A DNA stretch of 64,000 nucleotides from positions 1 through 64,000 of the forward strand of contig NZ_JACXAE010000040.1 of assembly GCF_014698965.1 (NCBI RefSeq), given 5' to 3'. The notes below the pieces were generated by a model. It had not been told where the DNA came from, made no database searches, and was given only the letters and a program-made list of their open reading frames with translations. Made by a program: the position numbers and the translations under genes. This document shows, piece after piece, positions 16,932 through 25,987 of the stretch; positions within the stretch are counted from its first letter, which is position 1, and every line of letters starts with the position of its first letter. This DNA is from Iningainema tapete BLCC-T55 (GTDB taxonomy: Bacteria; Cyanobacteriota; Cyanobacteriia; Cyanobacteriales; Nostocaceae).

Positions 16932-18512
16932 ATGCTGGTAGAAGACAATAGGAAAGAGTATGCCAACTTTCAATCACCAAGCCGCCAAATGGTAATTCCT
17001 GGGTTAGAAGTACCGCAGGCAGCAAAAACTAACAAGCATCTTAGGAAAACCAAGAAACTACCATTAACAGAATCACCGCTATTTACAAACAAAAACGACG
17101 AGATGACGGCAACAAGTGCACCAATTATCAGTGCTACTCAAGCGTACCTTAAGCATCCTGACTGGAGTGAGTACGATAATGGCAGCCTTTACTTCCAAAA
17201 ACCATTCGGGAAGGGTCGTTATATAGAGTTTTACATACTTCACAAACAGGAGCATCAACCGCAATACATCTGTAACAGTGCCGAACATAAAATTCTTGAG
17301 CAATACGGCGTGATGGCGGCAAGACTTCATGCAGTGTTTGCTACGTATGCTGCCCTTCAAGCACAACCTTGGAAGCAGCCGTTTGTTCTACAAGGTTCGG
17401 AACTAATTAAAATACTAAAGGTATACAAAAGCAAAAAGCTGACAAAATCACAAAAACTGAAAGCTATAGCGGATTTGGCTGTGGTTGTTGGAACTCTTGG
17501 TGCAGTCATCCACTGGTATGAAGGAGAGTTAAACCTGTGCATCAAAGAGCGCTGCCTACTTTGGATAGTGAGCGTGCAGGAATATAGTCAGCCAAATCTA
17601 TTCGCCGACTCAGATGAACTTTACGAAGTTATAATCCGTGTACAACCAGGTCTTTGGACTTACAACTTCCTCAATTATCAAGGTGAGCAATCAAGAACCG
17701 CACTGTATCAGTACGGGTTTATCCCAAAGCAAGTCTTCGATATAGATCCGCATCGCCATAAGCTAGCCAGTAGCTTAGCGTTATACATTATACAAAATAG
17801 TCGCGCTCATAAAAGTGGTATTTACACAATTAATAGCTTATTAAGTAACGTTATGCCATCATCTGACATTGAACAGGCACTCAGTGATTATAGGTATGGC
17901 GCGAGACTTAAAGAAACCCTAGAAGAGGCATTACTGATTTTAAAAGATAAAGTTGGGATCAAAATTGAGTTTGACGATCGCACCTACCCCATCTGGCTGC
18001 GCCCTTCATGGGCAATGCCAGATGAACTTAGCAACCTGCCTACTAAACAGAGAAATCAGCAGCTACTTGGAACTAAAAGGCTGCCAGATAACTATATACA
18101 AAACTCTTTATTTCCAGCAAAGTTAATCTTTAAACTGCCACCGGAAATCCAAAGGAATCTAAATAAATTTAAAACCTCAAAAACTAACCCACCTAAAAAA
18201 AATTCTCAATGCCAAACAAAAAATCACCCTAGTTCCACTTCAGCCAGCACGAACGAACTAGTAGAAACACCTCCCCAAGCAAGCACTACTCCACAAATCA
18301 TTGAGTTACCCCAAACAAGCAAGCTTACGGGGGATATTGTACGGCAAGCTAGAACAGCTATGCATATGAATCAGAGACAACTTGCTCAAGCCATAGGTAT
18401 GAGTCAAAGTTGGGTACGAGACATCGAAACCGAAGGTAGAGATAAGCCAGTTCCGGAAAAATATGCTGTCAAACTCACGGAAGTGTTAAATATGGCTAGC
18501 TGCAAGATATAG
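16932..18512 (+). CDS. large plasmid protein with C-terminal XRE-type HTH
   Basis: 526 aa. The C-terminal 65 residues carry a clear HTH: DIVRQARTAMHMNQRQLAQAIGMSQSWVRDIE. Before it is a low-complexity linker rich in Ser, Thr, Pro and Asn (about 405-450). The N-terminal 400 aa are globular but not recognised; they include LKAIADLAVVVGTLGAVIHWYEGELNLCI and a C-terminal lobe with LKDKVGIKIEFDDRTYPIWLRP. The start at 16932 follows a strong purine-rich ribosome site. It may be a replication, copy-control or regulatory protein, since it sits between the ParB-like gene and the origin region, but that is inference from position only. Confidence 0.7.
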   Translation: MLVEDNRKEYANFQSPSRQMVIPGLEVPQAAKTNKHLRKTKKLPLTESPLFTNKNDEMTATSAPIISATQAYLKHPDWSEYDNGSLYFQKPFGKGRYIEFYILHKQEHQPQYICNSAEHKILEQYGVMAARLHAVFATYAALQAQPWKQPFVLQGSELIKILKVYKSKKLTKSQKLKAIADLAVVVGTLGAVIHWYEGELNLCIKERCLLWIVSVQEYSQPNLFADSDELYEVIIRVQPGLWTYNFLNYQGEQSRTALYQYGFIPKQVFDIDPHRHKLASSLALYIIQNSRAHKSGIYTINSLLSNVMPSSDIEQALSDYRYGARLKETLEEALLILKDKVGIKIEFDDRTYPIWLRPSWAMPDELSNLPTKQRNQQLLGTKRLPDNYIQNSLFPAKLIFKLPPEIQRNLNKFKTSKTNPPKKNSQCQTKNHPSSTSASTNELVETPPQASTTPQIIELPQTSKLTGDIVRQARTAMHMNQRQLAQAIGMSQSWVRDIETEGRDKPVPEKYAVKLTEVLNMASCKI

Positions 18513-18742
18513 CCGTCCTAAATGATTCGTAAACACAAGTGTTTCTTTTCTTGGCGTTCTTGGCGTCTTGGCGGTTCATAAAAAAGTAATGTTCATAACT
18601 CAGTTAAGATTGCCATAGCAGATCAGAAGACGTTTACCACAGACATTTGTTAGGGTGGAATGGCAAAGCTAAATTAGGACGCTTATATTGGAATCATTCC
18701 AAAATTGGGGAAGTTTCTGTGAGTTAAACCGATGTATATCCA

Positions 18743-19807
18743 ATGAACCCAGCTATTACAGTCACTCAAAAACAACTCTCAGAATTTCTGCTTAATGTGG
18801 CGGTAGTGCGCCCTGTTTTTATTTGGGGAGCGCCAGGAATCGGCAAATCATCGTTGGTAGAAGGATTTGCTAAGGAGGTAGGAATACCTTGCGTTTCACT
18901 ACTTGGTAGTCAACTAGCACCAGAAGACTTAATTGGCGTGCCGCAGATTATAGATGGAACGAGTCGCTTCTGCCCACCAAGAATGATTGCACGGGATGAA
19001 CCCTATTGTTTGTTTTTAGATGAACTTAACGCTTGTTCTCACGAAGTTCAAAAGGCATTCTACAGCCTAATTCATGAACGGAGAATTGGTGAGTATTATC
19101 TTCCCAAAGCTTCAATCGTAATTGGTGCAGGCAATCGCGCTCAAGATAGCGCCATCGTTAAGCCCATGTCTTCACCTTTGCTCAACCGCATGGTTCATGT
19201 CCATTTGAAAGTGTCCCACCGAGACTGGCTGGATTGGGCAAAAAATCATAATATTCATCCCTGGGTGATTGAATATATCCAAACTCGCCCCGATCATCTA
19301 TGGAGTCAACCTCCTAAACATGAAGAACCTTTTTCGACTCCACGCTCTTGGCATATGTTGAGTGATATTCTTCATGAGTATGGCTCGCGCCTCACAGATC
19401 ATTGGCTAGAAGTTCTCGCTACGGGGTGTCTTTCCCCCCATCATGCTACCCAGTTCAAAGGCTTCATTAAACAAATTAAAAGTAAGTACCAGCTAACAGC
19501 TATCCTCAAAGGCGAGATTGGATGGCCGCATCTGCCAGAAGATAGGGATGTCCTCTATTTTCTGGCTCAGTCATTCCGCGCTCAACTCATCAAGGAATTG
19601 CCCCAAGAACGTCAAGCGATGATAGGCAATCACAAAGACCTAGCTTATCGTGCCAAAGGACTGCTGAAGGATCTAGCTGCTATCAGCTTCGAGATTGCAC
19701 AAATGGTTGTTTCCGAAACCGAAAAAGGAGAAGCCTTACCCAGTTGGCTGATGGTAGAAATTGTCAGAGATTTACCACGTTTGGTTAAAAAAGAAAATGG
19801 CACGTAA
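18743..19807 (+). CDS. MoxR-family AAA+ ATPase
   Basis: 354 aa. Walker A is WGAPGIGKSSLVEGFAKEVG (about 29-48), Walker B is YCLFLDELNACSHEVQKAFY, and a sensor region SSPLLNRMVHVHL is present. MoxR ATPases act as chaperones that activate or remodel partner proteins containing VWA domains. The next gene encodes such a partner and overlaps this one by 11 bp (ATGGCACGTAA), so the pair is translationally coupled. The gene follows a 230-bp gap containing a cyanobacterial-type GGCGTTCTTGGCGTCTTGGCG repeat fragment. Target and biological role are unknown. Confidence 0.9.
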   Translation: MNPAITVTQKQLSEFLLNVAVVRPVFIWGAPGIGKSSLVEGFAKEVGIPCVSLLGSQLAPEDLIGVPQIIDGTSRFCPPRMIARDEPYCLFLDELNACSHEVQKAFYSLIHERRIGEYYLPKASIVIGAGNRAQDSAIVKPMSSPLLNRMVHVHLKVSHRDWLDWAKNHNIHPWVIEYIQTRPDHLWSQPPKHEEPFSTPRSWHMLSDILHEYGSRLTDHWLEVLATGCLSPHHATQFKGFIKQIKSKYQLTAILKGEIGWPHLPEDRDVLYFLAQSFRAQLIKELPQERQAMIGNHKDLAYRAKGLLKDLAAISFEIAQMVVSETEKGEALPSWLMVEIVRDLPRLVKKENGT

Positions 19808-21572
19808 AAAAAACCAAGCAACAACACGGGATATTGCCAAAATACAATTTGAGCAGGGGTATCACCTCCTCGCACAACATCCCATTTTCGCAACGCTTTG
19901 CCGCGCTCACATCATTCGTCAGCAAGGAAATCAATGTCCCCCACAAGGCTGGGCTGTAGTGACTAGTAATGGTACAATTCACGTACATCCTACACGACGT
20001 GGCTCACAAGAAGAATGGATGTATGTACTCGCTCATTGTCTGTTGCATTTGGGGTTTGGTCATTTCCAACAACGCGCACACTTTCGGGAATGGAACGCCG
20101 CCTGCAATTACTTTAATGCGAAGTTTCTTGCCGATCTAAAATTGGGATCTAGTCCAGAGGAATACCTCTTTCCCCTCAACTTCTCTAACCGTAATGAAGA
20201 AAGCTTATACCAGGAGTTTTGCGAACGGGGCATTCCTGGATATAACTTCATTGACATGATTATAGAATCTCCTAAAACTAACTCTTGGGGTCATAGCTTT
20301 GACTGGCAAGCTGGCTTTGGAGAAGGATTAACAAGAGCCGTTACCAGTGCAGTAAGTATAGCCGCAGGACGCGAACCATTGCTAGGACAGAGCCAAAAAG
20401 ATACCCCTGCACAAAGAGCTAAGTCTTGGTTCATTAACAGCTATCCGCTGCTGGGAGCCTTAGCAGCTAATTTTGAGATTATTGAAGATCCATTAGTTTG
20501 TCAGCGTCTGGAGATTTCCGTGGCAGCTGTTGATGTAGAAAGCAAACAAATTTTTATCAATCCTGCCGCCAGACTAGCTAATGAAGAATGCCGATTTGTG
20601 ATGGCTCATGAATTGTTACATGTAGGACTCAGACATGACGCTCGTCGTCAAGGAAGAGATCCCTATCTGTGGAACGTTGCCTGTGATTATGTTATTAATT
20701 CTTGGCTGGTAGAAATGGGTGTGGGGGAACTACCCCAAGTAGGTGTATTGTACGATGTTGATTTGAAGGGTTTATCAGCCGAGGCAATTTATGACCAAAT
20801 AGTCAGAGATTTGCGCCTCTATCGTAAACTAGCTACCTTGCGGGGTATAGGGCAATGTGACATTTTGGAACCAAGAGTACCAGATTGGTGGACGAATGAT
20901 GATGGCATGGGATTGGATGAGTTTTATCGGCGTTGTCTGAGTCAGGGACTCGTCTATCACCATGAACAGAACCGAGGTTATCTGCCAGCAGGTTTAATTG
21001 AAGAGATTAACGCTTTGAGTCACCCTCCTATTCCTTGGGATGTGGAATTGGCTAAGTGGTTTGATAATTACTTTTCTCCTCTAATCAAAGTTAGGTCTTA
21101 TGCTCGTCCTAGTCGCCGTCAGTCAGCGACTCCTGATATTCCCCGTCCTCGTTATGTACCGGATAGCAATGCAGAAGAAGGTCGGACATTTGGGGTAATA
21201 TTAGATACTTCTGGTTCAATGGAACGGGAGTTGTTGGGAAAGGCGTTGGGAGCGATCGCTTCTTATAGTATTTCTCATGATGTTCCTTTTGTGCGGGTCG
21301 TTTTCTGCGATGCAGTTGCTTACGACCAAGGTTATTTAGCACCAGAAGCCTTGGCAGAGAGAGTCAAAGTCAGGGGTAGAGGCGGTACTGTCTTACAGCC
21401 AGGAATTGATTTATTGGAAAGAACAGAGGATTTTCCCAAAAATGGACCATTACTAATTATTACTGACGGATATTGCGATAATTTACACATCCGTCTGGAA
21501 CATGCTTTTTTAATTCCTGTAAGTCGGCAATTACCCTTTATCCCTAAAGGGAAGGTTTTTAGAATCAAATAA
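19797..21572 (+). CDS. VWA-containing putative metallopeptidase, MoxR partner
   Basis: 591 aa from ATG 19797 (MARKKNQATT); the track start at 19761 would add 12 residues inside the moxR gene and is unlikely. The N-terminal half has a zinc-peptidase motif HELLHVGLRH (H271-E272, second His 275, third ligand His 280). An earlier copy-like segment, AHCLLHLGFGH, lacks the Glu, which suggests an internal duplication with one dead site. A VWA-like C-terminal domain begins with the MIDAS motif DTSGS (470-474) and includes a later ITDG. This is the DUF2201-type predicted metal-dependent peptidase family, usually paired with MoxR. The MoxR ATPase probably controls assembly or activity (family knowledge). 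The origin region starts right after it. Confidence 0.87.
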   Translation: MARKKNQATTRDIAKIQFEQGYHLLAQHPIFATLCRAHIIRQQGNQCPPQGWAVVTSNGTIHVHPTRRGSQEEWMYVLAHCLLHLGFGHFQQRAHFREWNAACNYFNAKFLADLKLGSSPEEYLFPLNFSNRNEESLYQEFCERGIPGYNFIDMIIESPKTNSWGHSFDWQAGFGEGLTRAVTSAVSIAAGREPLLGQSQKDTPAQRAKSWFINSYPLLGALAANFEIIEDPLVCQRLEISVAAVDVESKQIFINPAARLANEECRFVMAHELLHVGLRHDARRQGRDPYLWNVACDYVINSWLVEMGVGELPQVGVLYDVDLKGLSAEAIYDQIVRDLRLYRKLATLRGIGQCDILEPRVPDWWTNDDGMGLDEFYRRCLSQGLVYHHEQNRGYLPAGLIEEINALSHPPIPWDVELAKWFDNYFSPLIKVRSYARPSRRQSATPDIPRPRYVPDSNAEEGRTFGVILDTSGSMERELLGKALGAIASYSISHDVPFVRVVFCDAVAYDQGYLAPEALAERVKVRGRGGTVLQPGIDLLERTEDFPKNGPLLIITDGYCDNLHIRLEHAFLIPVSRQLPFIPKGKVFRIK

Positions 21573-21655
21573 GCTGTTATAGCGGTTTTCGACGGGAGCA
21601 TATCAGTTTTGTAATACGCCCACAGGCGCGAGATTCCTGGGGATTTTTGTTTGTT

Positions 21656-21780
21656 TTGAGTACTCAATTACGCCCCCTCGTGTGATAGTAACGCCCCCTC
21701 GTGTGATAGTAACGCCCCCTCGTGTGATAGTGATTTTTTGAAATGCTTACAGTATAAGCTTTTCAGCTTTGAGTACTCAA
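21656..21780. promoter_or_regulatory. paired TTGAGTACTCAA palindromes flanking the iterons
   Basis: Exact 12-bp palindromes lie at 21656-21667 and 21769-21780, on either side of the iteron block. Two more exact copies occur inside the rep gene at 22226-22237 and 22268-22279. A partial copy (GTGAGTACTT) lies at 21806. Four perfect copies within 624 bp indicate a dedicated binding site, perhaps for Rep or a copy-number regulator (inference). Confidence 0.7.
21670..21732 (+). repeat. three tandem 21-bp iterons
   Basis: The unit contains CGCCCCCTCGTGTGATAG and is repeated at 21670, 21691 and 21712 with exact 21-bp spacing; only the last base differs in copy three. The 21-bp period is two helical turns, typical of Rep-binding iterons. 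It lies 172 bp upstream of the chosen rep ATG. Confidence 0.85.
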
Positions 21781-21904
21781 CTGATCATCTTGATCATTTT
21801 GATCCGTGAGTACTTTTTTAGCCGAAAAAAGCAGGACGGTATTCTTAAAAGGCACAAAAATTTTGCCTCTTTGCGAGTTTAAAGCTCTGCTTTTGAATGC
21901 CCCT

Positions 21905-24900
21905 ATGAAACGTCAGTACACAAGCAAACGTAATCTCTGTCCTGTCTGCGGCAACCACCACGGCTGCGCCATACGAGAAGATGGTTTAATTGAGTGTTTG
22001 CGAAGTTTTAGTCAACAGGACGCTCCCGTTGGATACCGCTTCCTGACGCTGCTACGTAACGACATGGGCGGTTTGTTTGTATTAGACGACGGCAGTAACC
22101 AAAAAGAAACGCCAGCATACTCCCAACAGCAGCGTTATTCCATTGATGTTAAAGTCAAGGAACGATTGAGTATAGAGGAACGCGATCGCCAATTCCAATT
22201 GCTGCGACAAGCAACTGTAACAACTTTGAGTACTCAACACTCCACCCACCTCCAGCAAAGAAGGCAGTTGAGTACTCAAGAAATTAACTGGGTTTCTGAA
22301 CTAGGTTGGCTTCTGACTTGGGAACCCGGACTTTACGCTCCTAATGGTGTAACCACCCAGCTTCCAGGCATTTCCCCTGATGGTAAACTTTTAGGAAGGT
22401 CGGGGATAGCGATCGCTGCCCTAGATCCCGACTTTCACATCACCGGGTTCCAAATTGCCACACTGCAAAATGACCCCAAATATATCTGGCTGAGTGGTAT
22501 CAACTACGGAGGAAACGGACCACAATTACCGAACGGAGAACTGCCCCTATTTTGTTGGAAACACCCTGACACCAAAAATGTGAAAGTGGTGATTCTTTGT
22601 GAAGGGGCGCTCAAATCTCTACTTACAGCCCTGTTCTTATGGCGAACTGGGCAAACTGATATAGCCGTCATTGGCACCGCGAGTGCTGCTAGATACGGAG
22701 AGAAAACCTTAAAAGATTACCTCAAGCGATTGCGTCCTAAAGAAATTAGGTTAATGCCCGATGCTGGAGCTATACTAAATACTCATATTGCCAAAGCCAA
22801 CGAAGAAACTCTCCAACGCTGCCATCAATGGGGATATCGGATTAGTGTGGGTGATTGGGGGCAACTGGACACCAAAGAATATTTGGATATTGACGAATTA
22901 CTTGCGGCAGGTCGTCAAAATGAAGTTAAACTAATTACAAGTGCTGCTTATCTTTCTCAATCCCATACTCATCGCCAAATTAACCAACTACTCAAACAAG
23001 GTTCGTTCCACCTATTAAGCGATCGCCAGATCGAGTTACGCCCACGAGAAGACTCCATAAAAAACCTGGATTTAATTCGCCACTATGCAAAAGGTATTTC
23101 ACAGTGTCGCAAAGGTGGATATCAAGTAATTGTAGTTTGGAATGACCAAACCATTACGCCATCCGATTTCTTTGCTCTATGTCCCGAATCAATCCAGAAG
23201 CAGTTAGCTTTTGATGATCGCGAGTGGGGAATGCTCTACAACCTCAAGCTGTGGTTCCGGCGGATGGTGGAGCGATATCGTCCCAAGAATGGTTTTGGCA
23301 AGAAAAATCCTGCTCACCAAACCGCTGACAAAACTTTAGATGAGAATCAAAAGGACAATACGATTGAGTACAAACCAGGGAAGTTACCCAGAATCGGTGA
23401 TTGTGCTATTCCACCCAAAATTGTATTTAAGAAAGGTCAGCGGTTGCAAGTTTATACTGAGGCGATCGCACTGGGATGGAAACACATTTTAGACAATAGC
23501 CCCACCGGGACATTCAAAAGCCATGATGCAGGCATTGCCACTCCAAAAGCTTTTGGAGTGGATAAGCTGTGGTACTTTACATCTCATGCCAGAAATGTTA
23601 CCACAGAAACTGTTGAGCGCAATTACAGTTATCTAGAAGTTCGTAATTCAGGGATGGTGTGGGATTATACACCAAATGGTAAACCATATTTGAGATGGCC
23701 CAAAAATGGGGAAGTTCCTGACACAAAAGGTAACTGCCATCGTAGTTCGGTCTTTACAGCGCTACGGAACAAAAATATCTTAGTTGATGAAGGACCTGAA
23801 AATCCCGTTTGCAGCACTTGTCATTTACTAGAAGCGTGTCGTTCTGTTTCAGGAACTGGGTTTGGACACAAATCGCAGCGACGAGAGACTTTGGAGAGCT
23901 TACGCATTGTCACACATCCCGACAGCGCCCCAGATACAAACGACTATGATTGGTCAAATTGTGGTAACTTCTGGGATGAAGCGATGCGCACGGTACAACC
24001 AATTGGTTCCATTGCCGCAAGCCTACTAGACTTGAATCAGGTGATAGCAGAATTGGCTATTCATTATCCCGAAATTAACATCCAGTTACAGCCACTTTGG
24101 ATGGTACTGCGCTACTGCTTAACAGGAGAAATAAAGCAACCCCTCCACGGGTGGAATGATGCGGCAGTTAGAGAGATGCTTGGCTACCCACCAGAAAATT
24201 TGGATGAAATTATTACTCAAGCGATGTCCATTCTCAACCCCAATTTAAATTCCCTATTCAACACCACTTGTGAGTATGGGGTTGACTTGAATGATTTACC
24301 TGGGAAATTGCGAAAACGCTTTGGCGACAAGAACTTTGAACTAACACAGAAAATTCAGTTTGATGTTATTCTTAATTGGTTTGTGCCATTTCTACAAGTC
24401 TGGGGAAGACGAATTAAAGGTGCTTTGCGGATAAACCAAAGCCAACTTCTGATTTCCACTCGTAATGAAAGACACGCCCAGATAGCTCAAGCTGCGGGAT
24501 GGAACATTTACTTGGATGCTACAGCCACCCCTGACTATTTGTGTTGGTGGATGGGTGTTGATGCAGATGATATTTTAACGGTAGAGCAAGAGGTATCTGC
24601 TAGTAAGAATTTGAAAATCATTCAAGTTACAGGGTTGGGACAAGTTTCCAAACAGAGGAGTGATTTTTGTCAAAGTAGGGTACATGCACTCAGGCAGGAG
24701 TTTTTGGTACGTCACCCCGACATTAAATTCATAGATTTTGTGAAGTTTTGTAATGAAGGTGATGGAGGTTGGTTTAGAGACAGTCGAGGATCGAATGATT
24801 TCAAAGATATTACTGCCTTAGCCACTTTTGGCATTCCCTACCAAAATATCGGTTCTTTAGAGGCGCTATATCTAACCATAGGCAGATGCGATTTTAGCCC

Positions 24901-25525
24901 AGAGTCTGTAGGAGAAAAATTCCAGCGGTTCGTAGATTGGGCAACACAGGCAGAGATTAAACAGGCGATTGGAAGATTGCGATCACATAATCGCCCAATG
25001 CAGCAAGTTTACTTCTATTTCTGTGCTGATTATGACCTGAGCTTTTTATCACCCCAAGTAGAATGTGTTAAAGCATCCGACATCACTATTGAAGCTGGTT
25101 CACTAGATGAGAAATCTTGGTGGAAGGTGAAGAATGCGGTAAAAGAACTTTGGGAAATAGGACAGAAAATTACGCAGTCGGCTGTTGAAGCAGTTTCTGG
25201 TATCAGCCAGGGTTACATCTCTAAGTTAGCAACTGAGTTTGGTGGTAGTTGGAAGGAGTGGTTAAAAATATTCCTTTCGTTATTAAATACTTCTTATACG
25301 ACTAGGAATAATTCTGAGTATGAGTCATGTAGGATACCAGAAGAAGCTCATTCTATAGTCTGCACTGTAATGGAGTTACTAACACAGTATGATGATCCGG
25401 ACGTATTGTTAAAAGAAATATTTTCTTGGCAGAAGTATCTAGACAACCAGTATTGGGAGTGGATTTTAGAAACAACTCCCTTGAAACTGCAAGCGAAAAT
25501 TATTGCGGCCTTAGAGGAAGTTTGA
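21905..25525 (+). CDS. plasmid replication initiator, CyRepA1-like (zinc finger, DUF3854/TOPRIM-like, helicase-like, HTH)
   Basis: 1206 aa from ATG 21905 (MKRQYTSK); the track starts at GTG 21806. The N-terminus has a zinc finger CPVCGNHHGC followed by a second Cys in IECLRS. A TOPRIM-like region has VILCEGALKS (Glu233) and LMPDAGA. A degenerate P-loop SPTGTFKS (532-539) and a later DATATPDYL suggest a helicase-related core, with a four-Cys-type cluster CSTCHLLEAC between. Near the C-terminus SAVEAVSGISQGYISKLATEF resembles an HTH. This domain order matches the large cyanobacterial plasmid replication proteins that I know as the CyRepA1 family. It probably combines primase and helicase-loading or unwinding functions at the iterons. 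Two TTGAGTACTCAA sites inside the gene encode LSTQ twice. Confidence 0.8.
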   Translation: MKRQYTSKRNLCPVCGNHHGCAIREDGLIECLRSFSQQDAPVGYRFLTLLRNDMGGLFVLDDGSNQKETPAYSQQQRYSIDVKVKERLSIEERDRQFQLLRQATVTTLSTQHSTHLQQRRQLSTQEINWVSELGWLLTWEPGLYAPNGVTTQLPGISPDGKLLGRSGIAIAALDPDFHITGFQIATLQNDPKYIWLSGINYGGNGPQLPNGELPLFCWKHPDTKNVKVVILCEGALKSLLTALFLWRTGQTDIAVIGTASAARYGEKTLKDYLKRLRPKEIRLMPDAGAILNTHIAKANEETLQRCHQWGYRISVGDWGQLDTKEYLDIDELLAAGRQNEVKLITSAAYLSQSHTHRQINQLLKQGSFHLLSDRQIELRPREDSIKNLDLIRHYAKGISQCRKGGYQVIVVWNDQTITPSDFFALCPESIQKQLAFDDREWGMLYNLKLWFRRMVERYRPKNGFGKKNPAHQTADKTLDENQKDNTIEYKPGKLPRIGDCAIPPKIVFKKGQRLQVYTEAIALGWKHILDNSPTGTFKSHDAGIATPKAFGVDKLWYFTSHARNVTTETVERNYSYLEVRNSGMVWDYTPNGKPYLRWPKNGEVPDTKGNCHRSSVFTALRNKNILVDEGPENPVCSTCHLLEACRSVSGTGFGHKSQRRETLESLRIVTHPDSAPDTNDYDWSNCGNFWDEAMRTVQPIGSIAASLLDLNQVIAELAIHYPEINIQLQPLWMVLRYCLTGEIKQPLHGWNDAAVREMLGYPPENLDEIITQAMSILNPNLNSLFNTTCEYGVDLNDLPGKLRKRFGDKNFELTQKIQFDVILNWFVPFLQVWGRRIKGALRINQSQLLISTRNERHAQIAQAAGWNIYLDATATPDYLCWWMGVDADDILTVEQEVSASKNLKIIQVTGLGQVSKQRSDFCQSRVHALRQEFLVRHPDIKFIDFVKFCNEGDGGWFRDSRGSNDFKDITALATFGIPYQNIGSLEALYLTIGRCDFSPESVGEKFQRFVDWATQAEIKQAIGRLRSHNRPMQQVYFYFCADYDLSFLSPQVECVKASDITIEAGSLDEKSWWKVKNAVKELWEIGQKITQSAVEAVSGISQGYISKLATEFGGSWKEWLKIFLSLLNTSYTTRNNSEYESCRIPEEAHSIVCTVMELLTQYDDPDVLLKEIFSWQKYLDNQYWEWILETTPLKLQAKIIAALEEV

Positions 25526-25987
25526 AAAGTTGGTAATTGAGTAAAAAAAGCTCTTAGGGCATAAGCTGTATGAACGTCAAACAGCTCCATTGAGAGCCAT
25601 GAATATGATATTATATGCCATCTGAACTCCTAGCCCTGTAGAAACCATACACGAACCTAGAACAAGAGGACGAACTACGTCCTCTACCAAACCAAGAGTC
25701 CGAAAATTTAGGTCGGCAGCACCGACAACAACTGGTGGGTCAAGACCAATCTCGACTCCGCATGCCCAGGCGGAACCCATCTCTGACAAGCAGGGGTGCA
25801 AGGGATTGGGGAAGCAAAAGAGTTAACCTCCATTAACTCTTTCTCCCCCTGCACCCCCTGCTCTTTTCACTGAGCATTGGTATCGATTTCTCAAGCAACG
25901 CCTGCATTGAACACTGCTTAGAATTGCGACACTAAAACAGTGCGAGCGTTGGAGCGATCTCATGCCGATAATTCTTGAGAGTTGTGG
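25526..25987. mobile_element. relic of an insertion sequence (possibly IS200/IS605 type) with hairpins
   Basis: The minus strand reads through protein-like text ending CGVEIGLDPPVVVGAADL ... VVRPLVLGSCMVSTGLGVQ, reminiscent of a TnpB C-terminus but without a start or motifs. A subterminal-type hairpin AGAGGACG-AACTA-CGTCCTCT lies at 25665-25685 and another, AAAGAGTTAA-N6-TTAACTCTTT, at 25817-25842. Outer arms GCAGGGGTGCA and TGCACCCCCTGC surround the latter. It includes the left 39-bp direct repeat. Assignment to IS605 is uncertain. Confidence 0.35.
25622..25660 (+). repeat. left copy of 39-bp imperfect direct repeat
   Basis: CTGAACTCCTAGCCC ... GAACCTAG here and CTGAGCTTCTAGCCC ... GAACCTAG at 36744-36782 match at 33 of 39 positions in the same orientation. 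They enclose the conflict cluster and M23 gene (about 11.1 kb). On the minus strand both encode LGS-MVS-GL, so they may be two copies of a transposase 3' end. Confidence 0.7.

Larger units (their letters stand above)
21573..21904. other. putative origin of replication region
   Basis: The 332-bp gap before the initiator gene contains three 21-bp iterons, two TTGAGTACTCAA palindromes flanking them, an AT-rich stretch after the iterons, and two TGATCA palindromes (21782-21787 and 21791-21796). Iterons beside a rep gene with adjacent AT-rich DNA is the standard design of a theta-type plasmid origin. A GTG at 21806 in frame with rep is the alternative start given in the track. Confidence 0.7.

Noticed and set aside
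25577-25801. 74-aa minus-strand ORF as a gene
   Set aside because: It overlaps hairpins and a direct repeat and looks like the tail of a decayed transposase rather than an intact gene.
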